NCBI GenBank assembly: GCA_019750095.1
Contig: JAIEOW010000003.1
Location: 1 to 34,732, forward strand
DNA length: 34,732 nucleotides
Source: Phycisphaerales bacterium
Lineage (GTDB): Bacteria; Planctomycetota; Phycisphaerae; Phycisphaerales; UBA1924
Direction of reading: 5' to 3'
Below the pieces are notes generated by a model. That model searched no databases and was not told where the DNA came from. It was given only the letters and a program-made list of their open reading frames with translations. Of this stretch, positions 7,847 to 17,134 are shown piece after piece. Positions within the stretch are counted from its first letter, which is position 1. The number at the start of each line of letters is the position of its first letter. The position numbers and the translations under genes were made by a program.

Positions 7847-9130
7847 ATGTGGACGGCAATCGCGGCGCATCTGGTGATCGATCTGATCTCGTTTGTCGTG
7901 GTCCCGCTGATGACGGTCATCAAGGGTCAGGCCCAACTGACCGATGCGCAGGGGGCGATTCTGCTTGGAGTTGGCGCGGCGTCGAGCGGGCTGGTGCAGC
8001 CGATCGTCGCGGTGCTCTCGGATCGCCACGACACGCGGGTGATCGCGACCATCGGCACGGTCGTGGCGGGGATCTGTGTCGGGCTGGTCGGGTTTGCGGA
8101 TCGCTTTGAGTTGCTGTTGCCGCTGCAGATTCTGGCGGCGGCGGGGATCGGCGCGTTTCACCCCGTGGCGGCTGCGGCGGTGGGCCAGGCGGCGTCGATC
8201 GTGAGCACGCGGACGCGGGGCGTAGCGATGTTCTTTGCCGCGGGGATGGTGGGGGGAGTGCTCGGGAATGTGCTCTCGCCGCAGTATGTGCAGGTGATGG
8301 GGAGGGGCGATAGCCGAGCCGGGCTCGTATCGCTTGTGTACATCATTCCACCAGCGCTGGTGATGGCGGGGTTTCTGGCATGGGCGATTCATGGCGTGCC
8401 GCACCGGACCAAGTCGGCGGCGGAAGCTCATGCCGCGTTGCCAGCGAGCGAGCGTGCGGCGCGATGGGGATCGGTTGGATTGCTTTATGTCGGGAATGTG
8501 CTGCGATTCATGGTGGACATGATGCTGATCCATCTGATCATTCCGTGGACGGAGTTCAAGGCGCGGCTGGGAGCGGGAGTTGGTCCTGCGGCATCGCTCA
8601 CGGAGTTGATGCGTGCCGAGGCATCGCAGATTTCGGGGCCGATGCAGGCGGCGAAGCAAGTGGGCATGGGGGTCGGAGGGCTGGCGCTCGGGATGTATCT
8701 GTCGCGTCGACATGAGCGGGCGATGCTGATCGCGGTGCCGATTGTCGGAGCGGTGTTTCTGCTGCTTATGCCGCACACGGGGCCGTGGACAAAGCTGGGG
8801 GACGCCGGAGGACTTGCGGCACTCGGGTTGTGTGTGCTGGCGGGCACGGGGTGTGCCGGGGTGGTGCCGATGACGATCTCGCTGGCCCAGCGACTGCTGC
8901 CGCACCGGACGTCGCTGGCGTCGGGCTTGATGATGGGGGGTGCGTGGGCGATCGCGGCGATTGGGCCGAGCTTTGCCCAGATGCTGCTTCGGAACTTCGG
9001 GTTTGGGTGGACTTTCGCGGTAGCGGCGTTGTTGCTGGTGATCAGCGGGCTTCTGGGGATCCCGCTTCGGATGCCGGGGGAAGACCTCGCGGCGGGCCGG
9101 GGCGGAAGCATCGGCGGCCCGGCGCGATAG
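7847..9130 (+). CDS. MFS transporter, fosmidomycin-resistance (Fsr) type
   Basis: The 427-residue protein is a 12-helix major facilitator. The opening AAHLVIDLISFVVVPLM, the loop SDRHDTR between helices 2 and 3, and GAFHPVAAAAVGQAAS followed by RGVAMFFAAGMVGG match the Fsr subgroup, in which FHP and a Gly-rich helix are conserved. Such proteins export small molecules by proton antiport; the substrate is unknown. A long central cytoplasmic loop (about residues 180-210) separates the halves. ATG 7847 has only a G-rich sequence upstream. A CTG at 7820 would add LVPRGLRAR in frame and is possible; a stop at 7784 limits any longer form. Confidence 0.88.
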   Translation: MWTAIAAHLVIDLISFVVVPLMTVIKGQAQLTDAQGAILLGVGAASSGLVQPIVAVLSDRHDTRVIATIGTVVAGICVGLVGFADRFELLLPLQILAAAGIGAFHPVAAAAVGQAASIVSTRTRGVAMFFAAGMVGGVLGNVLSPQYVQVMGRGDSRAGLVSLVYIIPPALVMAGFLAWAIHGVPHRTKSAAEAHAALPASERAARWGSVGLLYVGNVLRFMVDMMLIHLIIPWTEFKARLGAGVGPAASLTELMRAEASQISGPMQAAKQVGMGVGGLALGMYLSRRHERAMLIAVPIVGAVFLLLMPHTGPWTKLGDAGGLAALGLCVLAGTGCAGVVPMTISLAQRLLPHRTSLASGLMMGGAWAIAAIGPSFAQMLLRNFGFGWTFAVAALLLVISGLLGIPLRMPGEDLAAGRGGSIGGPAR

Positions 9131-9157
9131 TCGCGGCGTACTCGCTACGATTTGTTC

Positions 9158-9760
9158 ATGGCAGGGACGTCTTACAGCATCGGATCATCCACGCGGCGGT
9201 GTGCCGCCACCGGACGCGAGCTCTCCACAGGCGAGCACTATGTCGGGGTGCTGGCGCAGGCGGCGGACTCAGAAGAGTTTGTTCGGATCGACTACGCGGC
9301 CGACGCGTGGGACGAGGGAGCACGCCCGCCTCGGGGCACGTTGGTGATGGGCTTCTGGCGCGGGCATGTGCCAGACCCCACCGCGAAGCGGCGGCTGCTG
9401 GTGGACGACCAGTCTCTGCTGGAGCTCTTTGAGCAGAGTGCCGAGGCGGTGGACCCGGCAGAGTTTGGCGATGCGCCGCAACCCGACGGCGGGGCGACAG
9501 AGCGCGAGAAGGAATCGCAGCGGCTGGCATTCCGATTTGTCCTGGCGCTGATCCTGCTCCGCAAGCGATTGCTGGTCCAAGACGGCTCGCGCGGGTCCAC
9601 AATGCTCGTGCGGGCGCGGACCAACAAGAGTGTTCCTCCCGCACCGCAGGTGGAGGTGGTCGACCCCGGGCTGAGCGAGAAGACGCTGCTGGCAGTGACG
9701 GAAAAACTTGGCGCGGTGATCGCGGGCGATGCACCATCAAACTCCGGAGCTTCCGAATGA
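9158..9760 (+). CDS. Conserved hypothetical protein, planctomycete-like
   Basis: A soluble 200-residue protein with no signal peptide or membrane helix. It opens with SYSIGSSTRRCAATGREL and continues with FVRIDYAADAW, GTLVMGFWRGHVP and LLVDDQSLLELFEQ, a pattern that I associate from memory with short planctomycete-specific proteins, though I cannot assign a domain. A charged helical part (EREKESQRLAFRFVLALILLRKR in two pieces) follows. A start at ATG 9158 is preferred over TTG 9152; neither has a Shine-Dalgarno sequence. Its stop overlaps the next start (ATGA), so it is translationally coupled to the lipoprotein gene and probably works with it. Function unknown. Confidence 0.75.
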   Translation: MAGTSYSIGSSTRRCAATGRELSTGEHYVGVLAQAADSEEFVRIDYAADAWDEGARPPRGTLVMGFWRGHVPDPTAKRRLLVDDQSLLELFEQSAEAVDPAEFGDAPQPDGGATEREKESQRLAFRFVLALILLRKRLLVQDGSRGSTMLVRARTNKSVPPAPQVEVVDPGLSEKTLLAVTEKLGAVIAGDAPSNSGASE

Positions 9761-10752
9761 GCCAGATGCGTGTGCAGCGATTTGGGCAGAGGGTGGGGCG
9801 ATCACGCGTCATGATCGCGGCCGCGATGATCGGGATGGCCTGCGGGCTCGCCGGGTGCGAGCTGTTTGGCGGCAAGAGTGATGACGGCGAGAAGCCGGAA
9901 GTTGCGAGCAAGCCTCGGGTTGAGGTGAAGCCGCTGCGGCCCGGGCCGAACTATGGCGAGCTCGCGCGGCGATACAACCTCGAACGCGTCAAGCACCTGG
10001 ATCGTCTGTCTGCGCGTGTGAACATTCTGCTCACGTACTTTGACCAAGATGGTGAGCGCCGCACCGAGGATCCAGAGGGGCGGCTGCAGATCATTCGCCC
10101 GAACAAGCTCGCGATGAACCTTGGCAAGGCCGGGCAGATCGTCTTCTGGTTCGGGTGCGATCCCGAGCAGTACTGGTGGTTCGATCTGTCGGAAAAGGAA
10201 AAACGGATCGCGGCGACTGGTCGTCACGAGAACTTCACGGACGAGACGGCCCAGCGCATCGGTCTGCCGATCCGCCCGCTGGATCTCATCCGCGTGATGG
10301 GGGTGGTGCCGCTGGATCCACTGGCCAAGGGTGCGACGCAGCTTTCAGATGATGGCAAGCTCGTGGGCGTGACGAGTCCGATCGGAGATCGCGGGTTTCA
10401 GCGGATGTGGCTGGATCCCACGACGCTTCGCCCGACGATGATCGAGGTCTTCGATCGTCAGCGGGTGAAGGTGCTGGTCGCTGAGCATGAAGGCGAAGAA
10501 GTTGTGGAGATCACGCGGGATATTCCCGGGGCGAGTCTGTTGCGGGTGAAAGTGCCCTCGCGTGTGCTGATTACGCATATCGCGACCGAGACGACGGCTC
10601 GGATCACGCTGACTGGATGCAAGGATGGGCCGATCAGTGATCGCGCGTTTGATCTGCCGACGCTTGTCGAGAAATATCCGGTGGATCGGGTGATTGATCT
10701 GGATGCGCCGCGTGCTCCGCGTGGGCCGAGCCGCTCTTCGAGTGCGCGGTGA
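9757..10752 (+). CDS. LolA/LolB-like lipoprotein
   Basis: The 331-residue product has a signal peptide ending in a lipobox, GLAGC, with Cys34 as the lipidated residue. The region after it (YNLERVKHLDRLSARVNIL, then LQIIRPNKLAMNLGK, FWFGCDPEQYWWFDL) resembles the beta-strand pattern of LolA/LolB-like outer-membrane lipoprotein domains, in which one face binds lipid or lipoprotein acyl chains. This similarity is by pattern only. It overlaps the upstream hypothetical gene by four bases and lies seven bases before the RDD gene, so the three form one operon. The C terminus is Arg/Ser-rich. Confidence 0.72.
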   Translation: MSQMRVQRFGQRVGRSRVMIAAAMIGMACGLAGCELFGGKSDDGEKPEVASKPRVEVKPLRPGPNYGELARRYNLERVKHLDRLSARVNILLTYFDQDGERRTEDPEGRLQIIRPNKLAMNLGKAGQIVFWFGCDPEQYWWFDLSEKEKRIAATGRHENFTDETAQRIGLPIRPLDLIRVMGVVPLDPLAKGATQLSDDGKLVGVTSPIGDRGFQRMWLDPTTLRPTMIEVFDRQRVKVLVAEHEGEEVVEITRDIPGASLLRVKVPSRVLITHIATETTARITLTGCKDGPISDRAFDLPTLVEKYPVDRVIDLDAPRAPRGPSRSSSAR

Positions 10753-10759
10753 ACTGTTG

Positions 10760-12643
10760 ATGAAAACTATGTCTGAACGAATGACCCATGTGCTTCGGCT
10801 TGCGGTGCTGGGCGTGTTGTTGATCTGTGTCGGCGCGATCTCGCCTCGATCGCTCGCGCAGGACATGCGGCAGGAACAGCAGACGACGGCTGGCGGGCTG
10901 ACGGTGGTGCGTCGTGGGGAACTGCCGCCGATTGTGGGCGGGCATGCGTGGATGGCTCGCCAGGAGCGGGTGACGAGTCGGGATCTGCCCCCGGTGGATC
11001 GGACGATCGTGCTGCATCTGCCGCCACGGACGGGCGGGCCTCAGGAACAGCGCGGCGTCATCCGGTTTGCGGGTGGATTTGAGAGCGTGACGGAGCGGAT
11101 CGGGTGGTGGGGGAACCGGGTGTACTTTGCGCTCAAGCCCGAGGTGACGACGGTTGATCGAAGTGGATCAACACCGGCCCAGCCCCAGGCTCGTCCAGCG
11201 TCGACGCGAAGAGCAATCTTGGCGCTCACGGCGCTGCGCGGGGTGGGAAGCAGCTACAGCTATGCCCCGGGAAGGCCGGAGGTGTTGCCGTCGCTGGAGG
11301 GCGCGGGTGAACTGATCGGGTTCGTGGGGACGCGTGTTGGGCCGGCCGCGCTGATTCGTGGGAGTGAGCTTCGGCTGTGGGTGCTGTCTGGTGGGAGTAG
11401 CGGCGGCGGGACGTGGATGCGATCGCCCTTTGCGTGGGAGATGGGTGTCGGGGAAGCGCCGGGTGAGGGTGAGCAAGTTGTGCTGTTGCCGTGGCGCGAT
11501 GGCGTGGCGATCGCCGTTGCACGGGCAGGAACGGGTGGGGTTGCGGGGGGCGGGGCGACGGAGTTGCGGCTGTTCATCGGGCGTGTGGTGCGTGCGGAAA
11601 CGGTCAGCGTCAAAGGGAACTCCGGTGCGGTCACAGTTTGGCCGCTGTTGGAATGGCGGGTTGAGACGCGACCCGTGGCCAGGGCACTTGAACCTGATGA
11701 TCTGCGCGGACTGCGGTTTGTCGAGGGAGCGTCGCCTTCGGAAGACACTCTGTTATCTGTTCGGCACTTTGGAAAGAACCAGTGGGATGTGGATGAGTTG
11801 CGGGCATCCGGGCCGGTGCGACTGAGCACCCTTACGGATGTGCCGTCTGATGCGGAACTGCTGGCGATGGCTTCGCCGGGCGAGGGGGGCGCACCGGGCA
11901 ATCTGGCGCTTGTGTGGACGGTGGCGCAACCGGATGAGGGCAAGCGTGCGGAAACGGGTGCGGCGGCAGGGAGTGTGGCCGGTGGTGGGGACAAGTACAT
12001 GATCTGCGAGTTCAGCGCGCTCACGGGGCGTGAGAAGTTCGCCGGGCCTGCAGTGAATCCCGGGCTGATGGCGCGCGGGCAGTATCAGATGCTGGTGATT
12101 GTGCTGCTTGCGGTCATGGTGGCGGTGCTGGTGTTCGTGCTCCGTGGCGAGCCGCAGGTGGTACCGATTGCGCCGAAGGGGACGGCGTTTGCCGAGCCGG
12201 TGCGGCGCGCGCTGGCCGCACTCTTGGACTATGCGCCCTCGGCGGTGCTGGTGGCACTGGCCTTTGGACGCGGGCCGATGGTGTTGCTTGTGCCAGAGCG
12301 GGCGCTTGAGGGGGCGACGATGGACCTCTCGGCGGTGGGGCTGGCGCTTGCGGTGACGATCATCCACTGCACGATCGGGGAGTGGCTGTTCGGACGGTCG
12401 GTGGGGAAGTTCTTTCTGGGGTGCCGGGTGTGCAGCAGCGCGAACGGTCAATCTACAAATGGGCAGATGACCCAAGAGATGCCGGGGCGCATCAAACTCT
12501 GGCAGGCGCTGGTGCGGAATGTGGTGCGCTGGACGGTGCCGATTCTGGGGGCGTTCATCATCTTCGACCCCGCGCGTCGGCATCCGGGCGACCTCGCAGC
12601 TCGCACGATCGTGGTGTGTGATGAGCCGGAGCCGGGGGAGTGA
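10760..12643 (+). CDS. RDD-family membrane protein with large extracytoplasmic domain
   Basis: A 627-residue protein. An N-terminal signal-like helix (LRLAVLGVLLICVGAI) is followed by about 420 residues of Gly/Val/Arg-rich, probably beta-rich extracytoplasmic sequence without a recognised domain. A membrane helix (MLVIVLLAVMVAVLVFVL) then leads into an RDD domain: RRALAALLDYAPS, later EWLFGRSVGKFFLGCRV, and finally ARRHPGDLAARTIVV. RDD proteins are poorly understood membrane proteins, some linked to ion or small-molecule transport. ATG 10760 is chosen because it follows the previous stop and leads straight into the hydrophobic segment. The stretch after CRV, residues about 562-572 (NGQSTNGQMTQ), looks like a repeat-derived insertion and is discussed in the findings. 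Confidence 0.8.
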   Translation: MKTMSERMTHVLRLAVLGVLLICVGAISPRSLAQDMRQEQQTTAGGLTVVRRGELPPIVGGHAWMARQERVTSRDLPPVDRTIVLHLPPRTGGPQEQRGVIRFAGGFESVTERIGWWGNRVYFALKPEVTTVDRSGSTPAQPQARPASTRRAILALTALRGVGSSYSYAPGRPEVLPSLEGAGELIGFVGTRVGPAALIRGSELRLWVLSGGSSGGGTWMRSPFAWEMGVGEAPGEGEQVVLLPWRDGVAIAVARAGTGGVAGGGATELRLFIGRVVRAETVSVKGNSGAVTVWPLLEWRVETRPVARALEPDDLRGLRFVEGASPSEDTLLSVRHFGKNQWDVDELRASGPVRLSTLTDVPSDAELLAMASPGEGGAPGNLALVWTVAQPDEGKRAETGAAAGSVAGGGDKYMICEFSALTGREKFAGPAVNPGLMARGQYQMLVIVLLAVMVAVLVFVLRGEPQVVPIAPKGTAFAEPVRRALAALLDYAPSAVLVALAFGRGPMVLLVPERALEGATMDLSAVGLALAVTIIHCTIGEWLFGRSVGKFFLGCRVCSSANGQSTNGQMTQEMPGRIKLWQALVRNVVRWTVPILGAFIIFDPARRHPGDLAARTIVVCDEPEPGE

Positions 12644-12740
12644 GCAGGCGACAGGCAAAAGGCAACAAGAAAACGGCGAGGCACACGCTCGGGACGAGCG
12701 TGCCACCCGAATGCCGATTTCCGATTCCAGACCTCACTCA
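12644..12740. repeat. Convergent intergenic repeat with perfect hairpin
   Basis: This spacer lies between the convergent RDD and fliE genes. It has degenerate GGCAAAA-type heptamers (12,653-12,670), then a perfect 8-bp stem hairpin (CACGCTCG at 12,684-12,691, loop GGA, CGAGCGTG at 12,695-12,702), then TGCCACCCGAA and CCGATTTCCGATTCC. The order and sequence match the element at 254-313, so both are copies of one dispersed element. Here the hairpin is placed where it could end transcription from both sides, although no T-run is present. Confidence 0.75.
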
Positions 12741-13058
12741 CTACACGCGCAACTGCTTGATCTCGTCGGCGGCCTGTTGGACCTTGTTGCGGAGCTGCAC
12801 GAGCATGCGGAAGGCCGTGTCGGCTTTTTGCGTTGCGAGCAGCACACCCTCGACGTCATTGCGCTTGCCGGTCTGCAGGTCTTCGATGGCGCGGGTCGCG
12901 TCCTGCTGCAGCTTGTTCACCTGATTGATGTTCTCAAGCAGAACGTCCTTGAACGTGGGCGAGCCGGGCTCAAGCGGGCGAGACGCCCCGGAGATCCCGC
13001 CATTCGGCGGCGTCTGAGCGCCATGAGATCGAGAGATGAAACCGAGTGGGTCGGACAT
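12741..13058 (-). CDS. fliE: Flagellar hook-basal body protein FliE
   Basis: A 105-residue protein, normal size for FliE, the junction protein between the MS ring and the proximal rod. The C-terminal half is diagnostic: DVLLENINQVNKLQQ, then ADTAFRMLVQLRNKV and a terminal helix ending EIKQLRV. The ATG at 13,058 is preceded by a pyrimidine tract (TTTTTCTCC) and no Shine-Dalgarno sequence; a TTG at 13,079 is an in-frame alternative that would add FGFFS-type residues encoded by the repeat leader. It is last in the flgB-flgC-fliE set, a classic order. The leader of about 67 bases between flgC and fliE consists of repeat-derived sequence. Confidence 0.93.
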   Translation of the reverse strand: MSDPLGFISRSHGAQTPPNGGISGASRPLEPGSPTFKDVLLENINQVNKLQQDATRAIEDLQTGKRNDVEGVLLATQKADTAFRMLVQLRNKVQQAADEIKQLRV

Positions 13059-13125
13059 GGAGAAAAAGCCAAATCGCAAATCAGCAAATGTTCAAACTCG
13101 ATGCCTTGATGCCTCGCCGCCTTCC
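13059..13125 (-). repeat. Repeat-derived fliE leader
   Basis: Reading on the minus strand, this flgC-fliE spacer has GAGGCATCAAGGCATCGAG (positions 13,115-13,097), identical over 19 bases to positions 201-219 on the plus strand. It is followed by spaced ATTTG units (CATTTGCTGATTTGCGATTTGG) interrupted only by single variable triplets, then TTTTTCTCC directly before the fliE ATG. The same three-part plan precedes flgC. Confidence 0.8.
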
Positions 13126-13548
13126 TCACGCAATCAGACGCAAAGCTTGTGCCATCATCGTCTTTGTGGCCTCGGCAGCGGCAATGTTTGCCTCGTAAGA
13201 CCGCTGGGCCTGAAACGCGTTGAGCTGCTCGAAGACGGTGTTGATCGCGGGGACCTTGATATAGCCGCTGGAGTCAGCGTAGGGATTACCCGGTTCATAG
13301 CGGAGATCGAAGGAGTCTTCCTGTTCGATGGTGGCGACTTTCACACCCTGGGCGGCGACTTTGCCGCCCGACAGACCGGCCGAGCCGCTTCCGCTTGGCG
13401 CAAAGAAGACGACTCGACGCTGGTAAGGGTTGTTCCGCCCGGCCTCGTCCAGAAAGGTGTTCGCGTTCGCGATGTTGGACGTGATCGCTTCCAGGCGCGT
13501 CCGCTGGGCGATCAGGCCGCTGGTGGAGATGTCAAGTGCGCCGTACAT
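13126..13548 (-). CDS. flgC: Flagellar proximal rod protein FlgC
   Basis: The 140-residue product is of normal FlgC length. The N terminus (ALDISTSGLIAQR, SNIANANTFLDEAG) is the rod/hook-family signature and the C terminus (FEQLNAFQAQRSYEANIAAA, then MMAQALRLIA) is the paired helix that packs in the rod. The middle has YQRRVVFF and RYEPGNPYADSSGYIKVP, which are typical FlgC-specific motifs. It is exported by the flagellar type III apparatus. The ATG at 13,548 is preceded by a pyrimidine tract (CCATTTTCCC) and no Shine-Dalgarno sequence. A 159-base repeat-rich spacer separates it from flgB, unusual for genes that are normally adjacent. Confidence 0.96.
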   Translation of the reverse strand: MYGALDISTSGLIAQRTRLEAITSNIANANTFLDEAGRNNPYQRRVVFFAPSGSGSAGLSGGKVAAQGVKVATIEQEDSFDLRYEPGNPYADSSGYIKVPAINTVFEQLNAFQAQRSYEANIAAAEATKTMMAQALRLIA

Positions 13549-13707
13549 GGGAAAATGGTCAAATCACAAATGATCAAATGGCCAAAATCAACGTCTCTTG
13601 CCTCTTGCCTCTTGCCTCTTGCCTCTTGCCTCTTGCCTCTTGCCTCGATGCCTCGATGCCTCGATGCCTCGATGCCTCGATGCCTACGCAGCTCCCAGCG
13701 TCTCCCC
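13549..13707 (-). repeat. flgB-flgC spacer: heptamer and octamer arrays plus ATTTG repeats
   Basis: On the plus strand this spacer contains AAATGATCAAATGG-type repeats (13,554-13,590), then seven exact copies of CTCTTGC (13,595-13,643) and five exact copies of the octamer CTCGATGC (13,644-13,683). On the transcribed strand these are GCAAGAG and GCATCGAG units, followed by ATTTG-rich sequence and CCATTTTCCC before the flgC ATG. They are the same families as at 119-223 and 13,059-13,125. Perfect copies imply recent expansion. The array sits inside a transcribed flagellar operon. Confidence 0.9.
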
Positions 13708-14139
13708 TTAAACTCGTTCACTGATCGCCACTCTGAGCACGTCGAATCGCGAGCGGATGAGGTCGATGGCGGTGCGGTAGACGCCGGCGTTCTCGGCCTG
13801 GGCGGCCATGAGTTGCTCGACATCGCGGTTGTTGCGGTCGTGGAAAAGGATGTTGTTGCTTGTGGACCTGGGCGTCAGCTGGAGTGAGCCATCGGGTCGT
13901 GAAGTGAGCTGTTCTGAGTCGAGCGTGATCGGGCCAAGATTGCCGACGCGCCGATGTTGCTCGACGGCCTTGGCCAGGGTGCGCTGAAAGTGCGCGGGGC
14001 TGACGTCCTGTTGGATGTAGTCGGGGGTATCGATGTTGGCGATGTTCCCGGCGATCAGACGCTGCCGCTCGCCCGCAAAACGCAGGGTTGCCTCGAGCGA
14101 GGGCAGGGCTCCGGAGTTGGTGATGTCGCCGATGAGCAT
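13708..14139 (-). CDS. flgB: Flagellar basal-body rod protein FlgB
   Basis: A 143-residue proximal rod subunit. LEATLRFAGERQRLIAGNIAN followed by IDTPDYIQQDV is the conserved FlgB N-terminal motif, NRDVEQLMAAQAEN and the terminal helix FDVLRVAISERV match the C-terminal half. It is the first gene after the sigma-54 activator and 131 bases from it, with a strong sigma-54 promoter match at 14,170-14,185 on the same strand. Transcription would start about 20 bases before the ATG. The leader is C/T-rich (CCACCCACTCCC before ATG) and has no Shine-Dalgarno sequence. Confidence 0.96.
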   Translation of the reverse strand: MLIGDITNSGALPSLEATLRFAGERQRLIAGNIANIDTPDYIQQDVSPAHFQRTLAKAVEQHRRVGNLGPITLDSEQLTSRPDGSLQLTPRSTSNNILFHDRNNRDVEQLMAAQAENAGVYRTAIDLIRSRFDVLRVAISERV

Positions 14140-14169
14140 GGGAGTGGGTGGGGAGAGGCGGGGTTATTT

Positions 14170-14185
14170 CGCAAATGCCGGGCCA
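14170..14185 (-). promoter_or_regulatory. Predicted sigma-54 promoter of flgB-flgC-fliE
   Basis: Reading the minus strand from 14,185 to 14,170, the sequence is TGGCCC-GGCAT-TTGCG. The sigma-54 consensus is TGGCAC-N5-TTGCA/T, with the invariant GG and GC ten bases apart; both are present with exact spacing, and only two of eleven specified positions differ. A start site about 12 bases downstream would leave a leader of about 20 bases before flgB. The NtrC-type activator encoded immediately upstream is the obvious regulator. Confidence 0.75.
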
Positions 14186-14270
14186 GAATGGCGGCACGCG
14201 GCGAGTGTGAGAGGGGCGGAGCAACGGGGAGTCTGAGATGAGCTTCAAGTCGGTGGCCTAGTGCCTCTCA

Positions 14271-15949
<1,679 letters not shown>

Positions 15950-15953
<4 letters not shown>

Positions 15954-17089
15954 GTTGAGCGTCCTCCGTGATCGCTTTGCGGCTGGCCACCAACCCCCAC
16001 GAGCGGGAGGTCGGCGGAGCGGGTGAGTGTGGGGTGCGGGTGCGCTCGTCGGCCATCCTGGCCGAACGAGTTGTTGAGCCCCTGCATGGGGGTACGAGGT
16101 TCGATGGTGCTGTGCGGCAGAAGTTGTGTCGGCAGGAGAAGTTCGACGACCGCACCTGTTGCGTGCGGGTGGGGGGGCTGCTGAGTGTCGTCGGTTCCGG
16201 CGACGTTGGAGACGAGGATGCGACCGCCATGGGCGTCGAGGATGCGATGCACGATCGCCAGCCCGAGCCCGGTGCCCGCGGCGCGGGTGGTGAAGAAGGG
16301 GTTGAACATCCGCTCCATCACACTCTCGGGAATGCCGGGGCCGGTATCGCGGATGACGATGGCGAGGTATTCAACATCGGGCGCCAACGGACGAGCGGCA
16401 TCGGGCAGACGCACGCGCCGCGTGTTCAGTCCAAGCACGCAGGGCCGATCAGGAGAGCTCCCCGCGGCATCGCGCATCGCCTGTACAGCGTTTCGGATGA
16501 TGTTCACAAGTGCCCTATGCACCAGGGCCGGGTCGCAGGTGATGGTGTCGGCCGACTGGGCCGTGGATTCACGGACCACGCGGATGCGGGCTGACACGAG
16601 GTGGGCGGTCTCGGCGGAGTCGGCGGCGAGCGCTTCGTCGACGGCTTTGTCGATCAGTGACCACGGCGAGATGACCTCTGGGCGCAGGCGCATCTCGCGT
16701 GCGAAGGCGAGCACGTCGGAGACGACGGCGTCCAGCCCTCGCGTGGCGGACGCGATTTTCTCGGCGATGCCGCGTTCGCTCGGGCGATCGGTGAGATCGT
16801 CCATCAGCATTCGGGCGTATAGGCGGATGCATCCGAGCGGATTTCGGACCTCGTGGGCGATGCCCGCGGCCATCTCGCCAAGGGCGGCGAGCCGACGCGA
16901 GCGATTGAGCTGCTCGGTAGCGCTCGTCAGTTCGCCCTGCAATCGTGCGACTTCGGCGCGGAGCGATTCATGCGTCGCATGGAGCTTCTGCGTCGCGTCG
17001 TTGAACGCCGAGAGCACTTCTGCGAGATCACGCTCGCCCAGCGAGAGCGGTGCGGCGGCGGAGGAGTTGTGATCGACGGCGGTGGACAT
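15950..17089 (-). CDS. Soluble sensor histidine kinase (FlrB/FleS-like)
   Basis: A 379-residue kinase with no membrane segment and no PAS domain. A helical N terminus (residues 18-65) leads to the dimerisation box AAGIAHEVRNPLG with phospho-acceptor H79. The ATPase domain has the N box NIIRNAVQAM, G1 DTGPGIP, F box FNPFFTT and G2 GTGLGLAI. A low-complexity tail of about 90 residues follows. It overlaps the sigma-54 regulator by four bases and is its cognate partner by context; lack of an input domain suggests that it senses an internal signal such as basal-body assembly, as proposed for FlrB-type kinases. The ATG is preceded by CTCTCGCTCC, not by a Shine-Dalgarno sequence. Confidence 0.93.
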
Positions 17090-17134
17090 GGAGCGAGAGC
17101 GTGTGGCGTGAGAGTTCTGGCGAGTCGTGAGCGA

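Noticed and set aside
13536-13823. Small open frames reading SCLLPLASCLLP or ASMPRCLDASMP through the heptamer arrays
   Set aside because: They are direct translations of GCCTCTT and GCCTCGAT repeats, lack start signals and are overlapped by flgB or flgC; treated as repeat artefacts.
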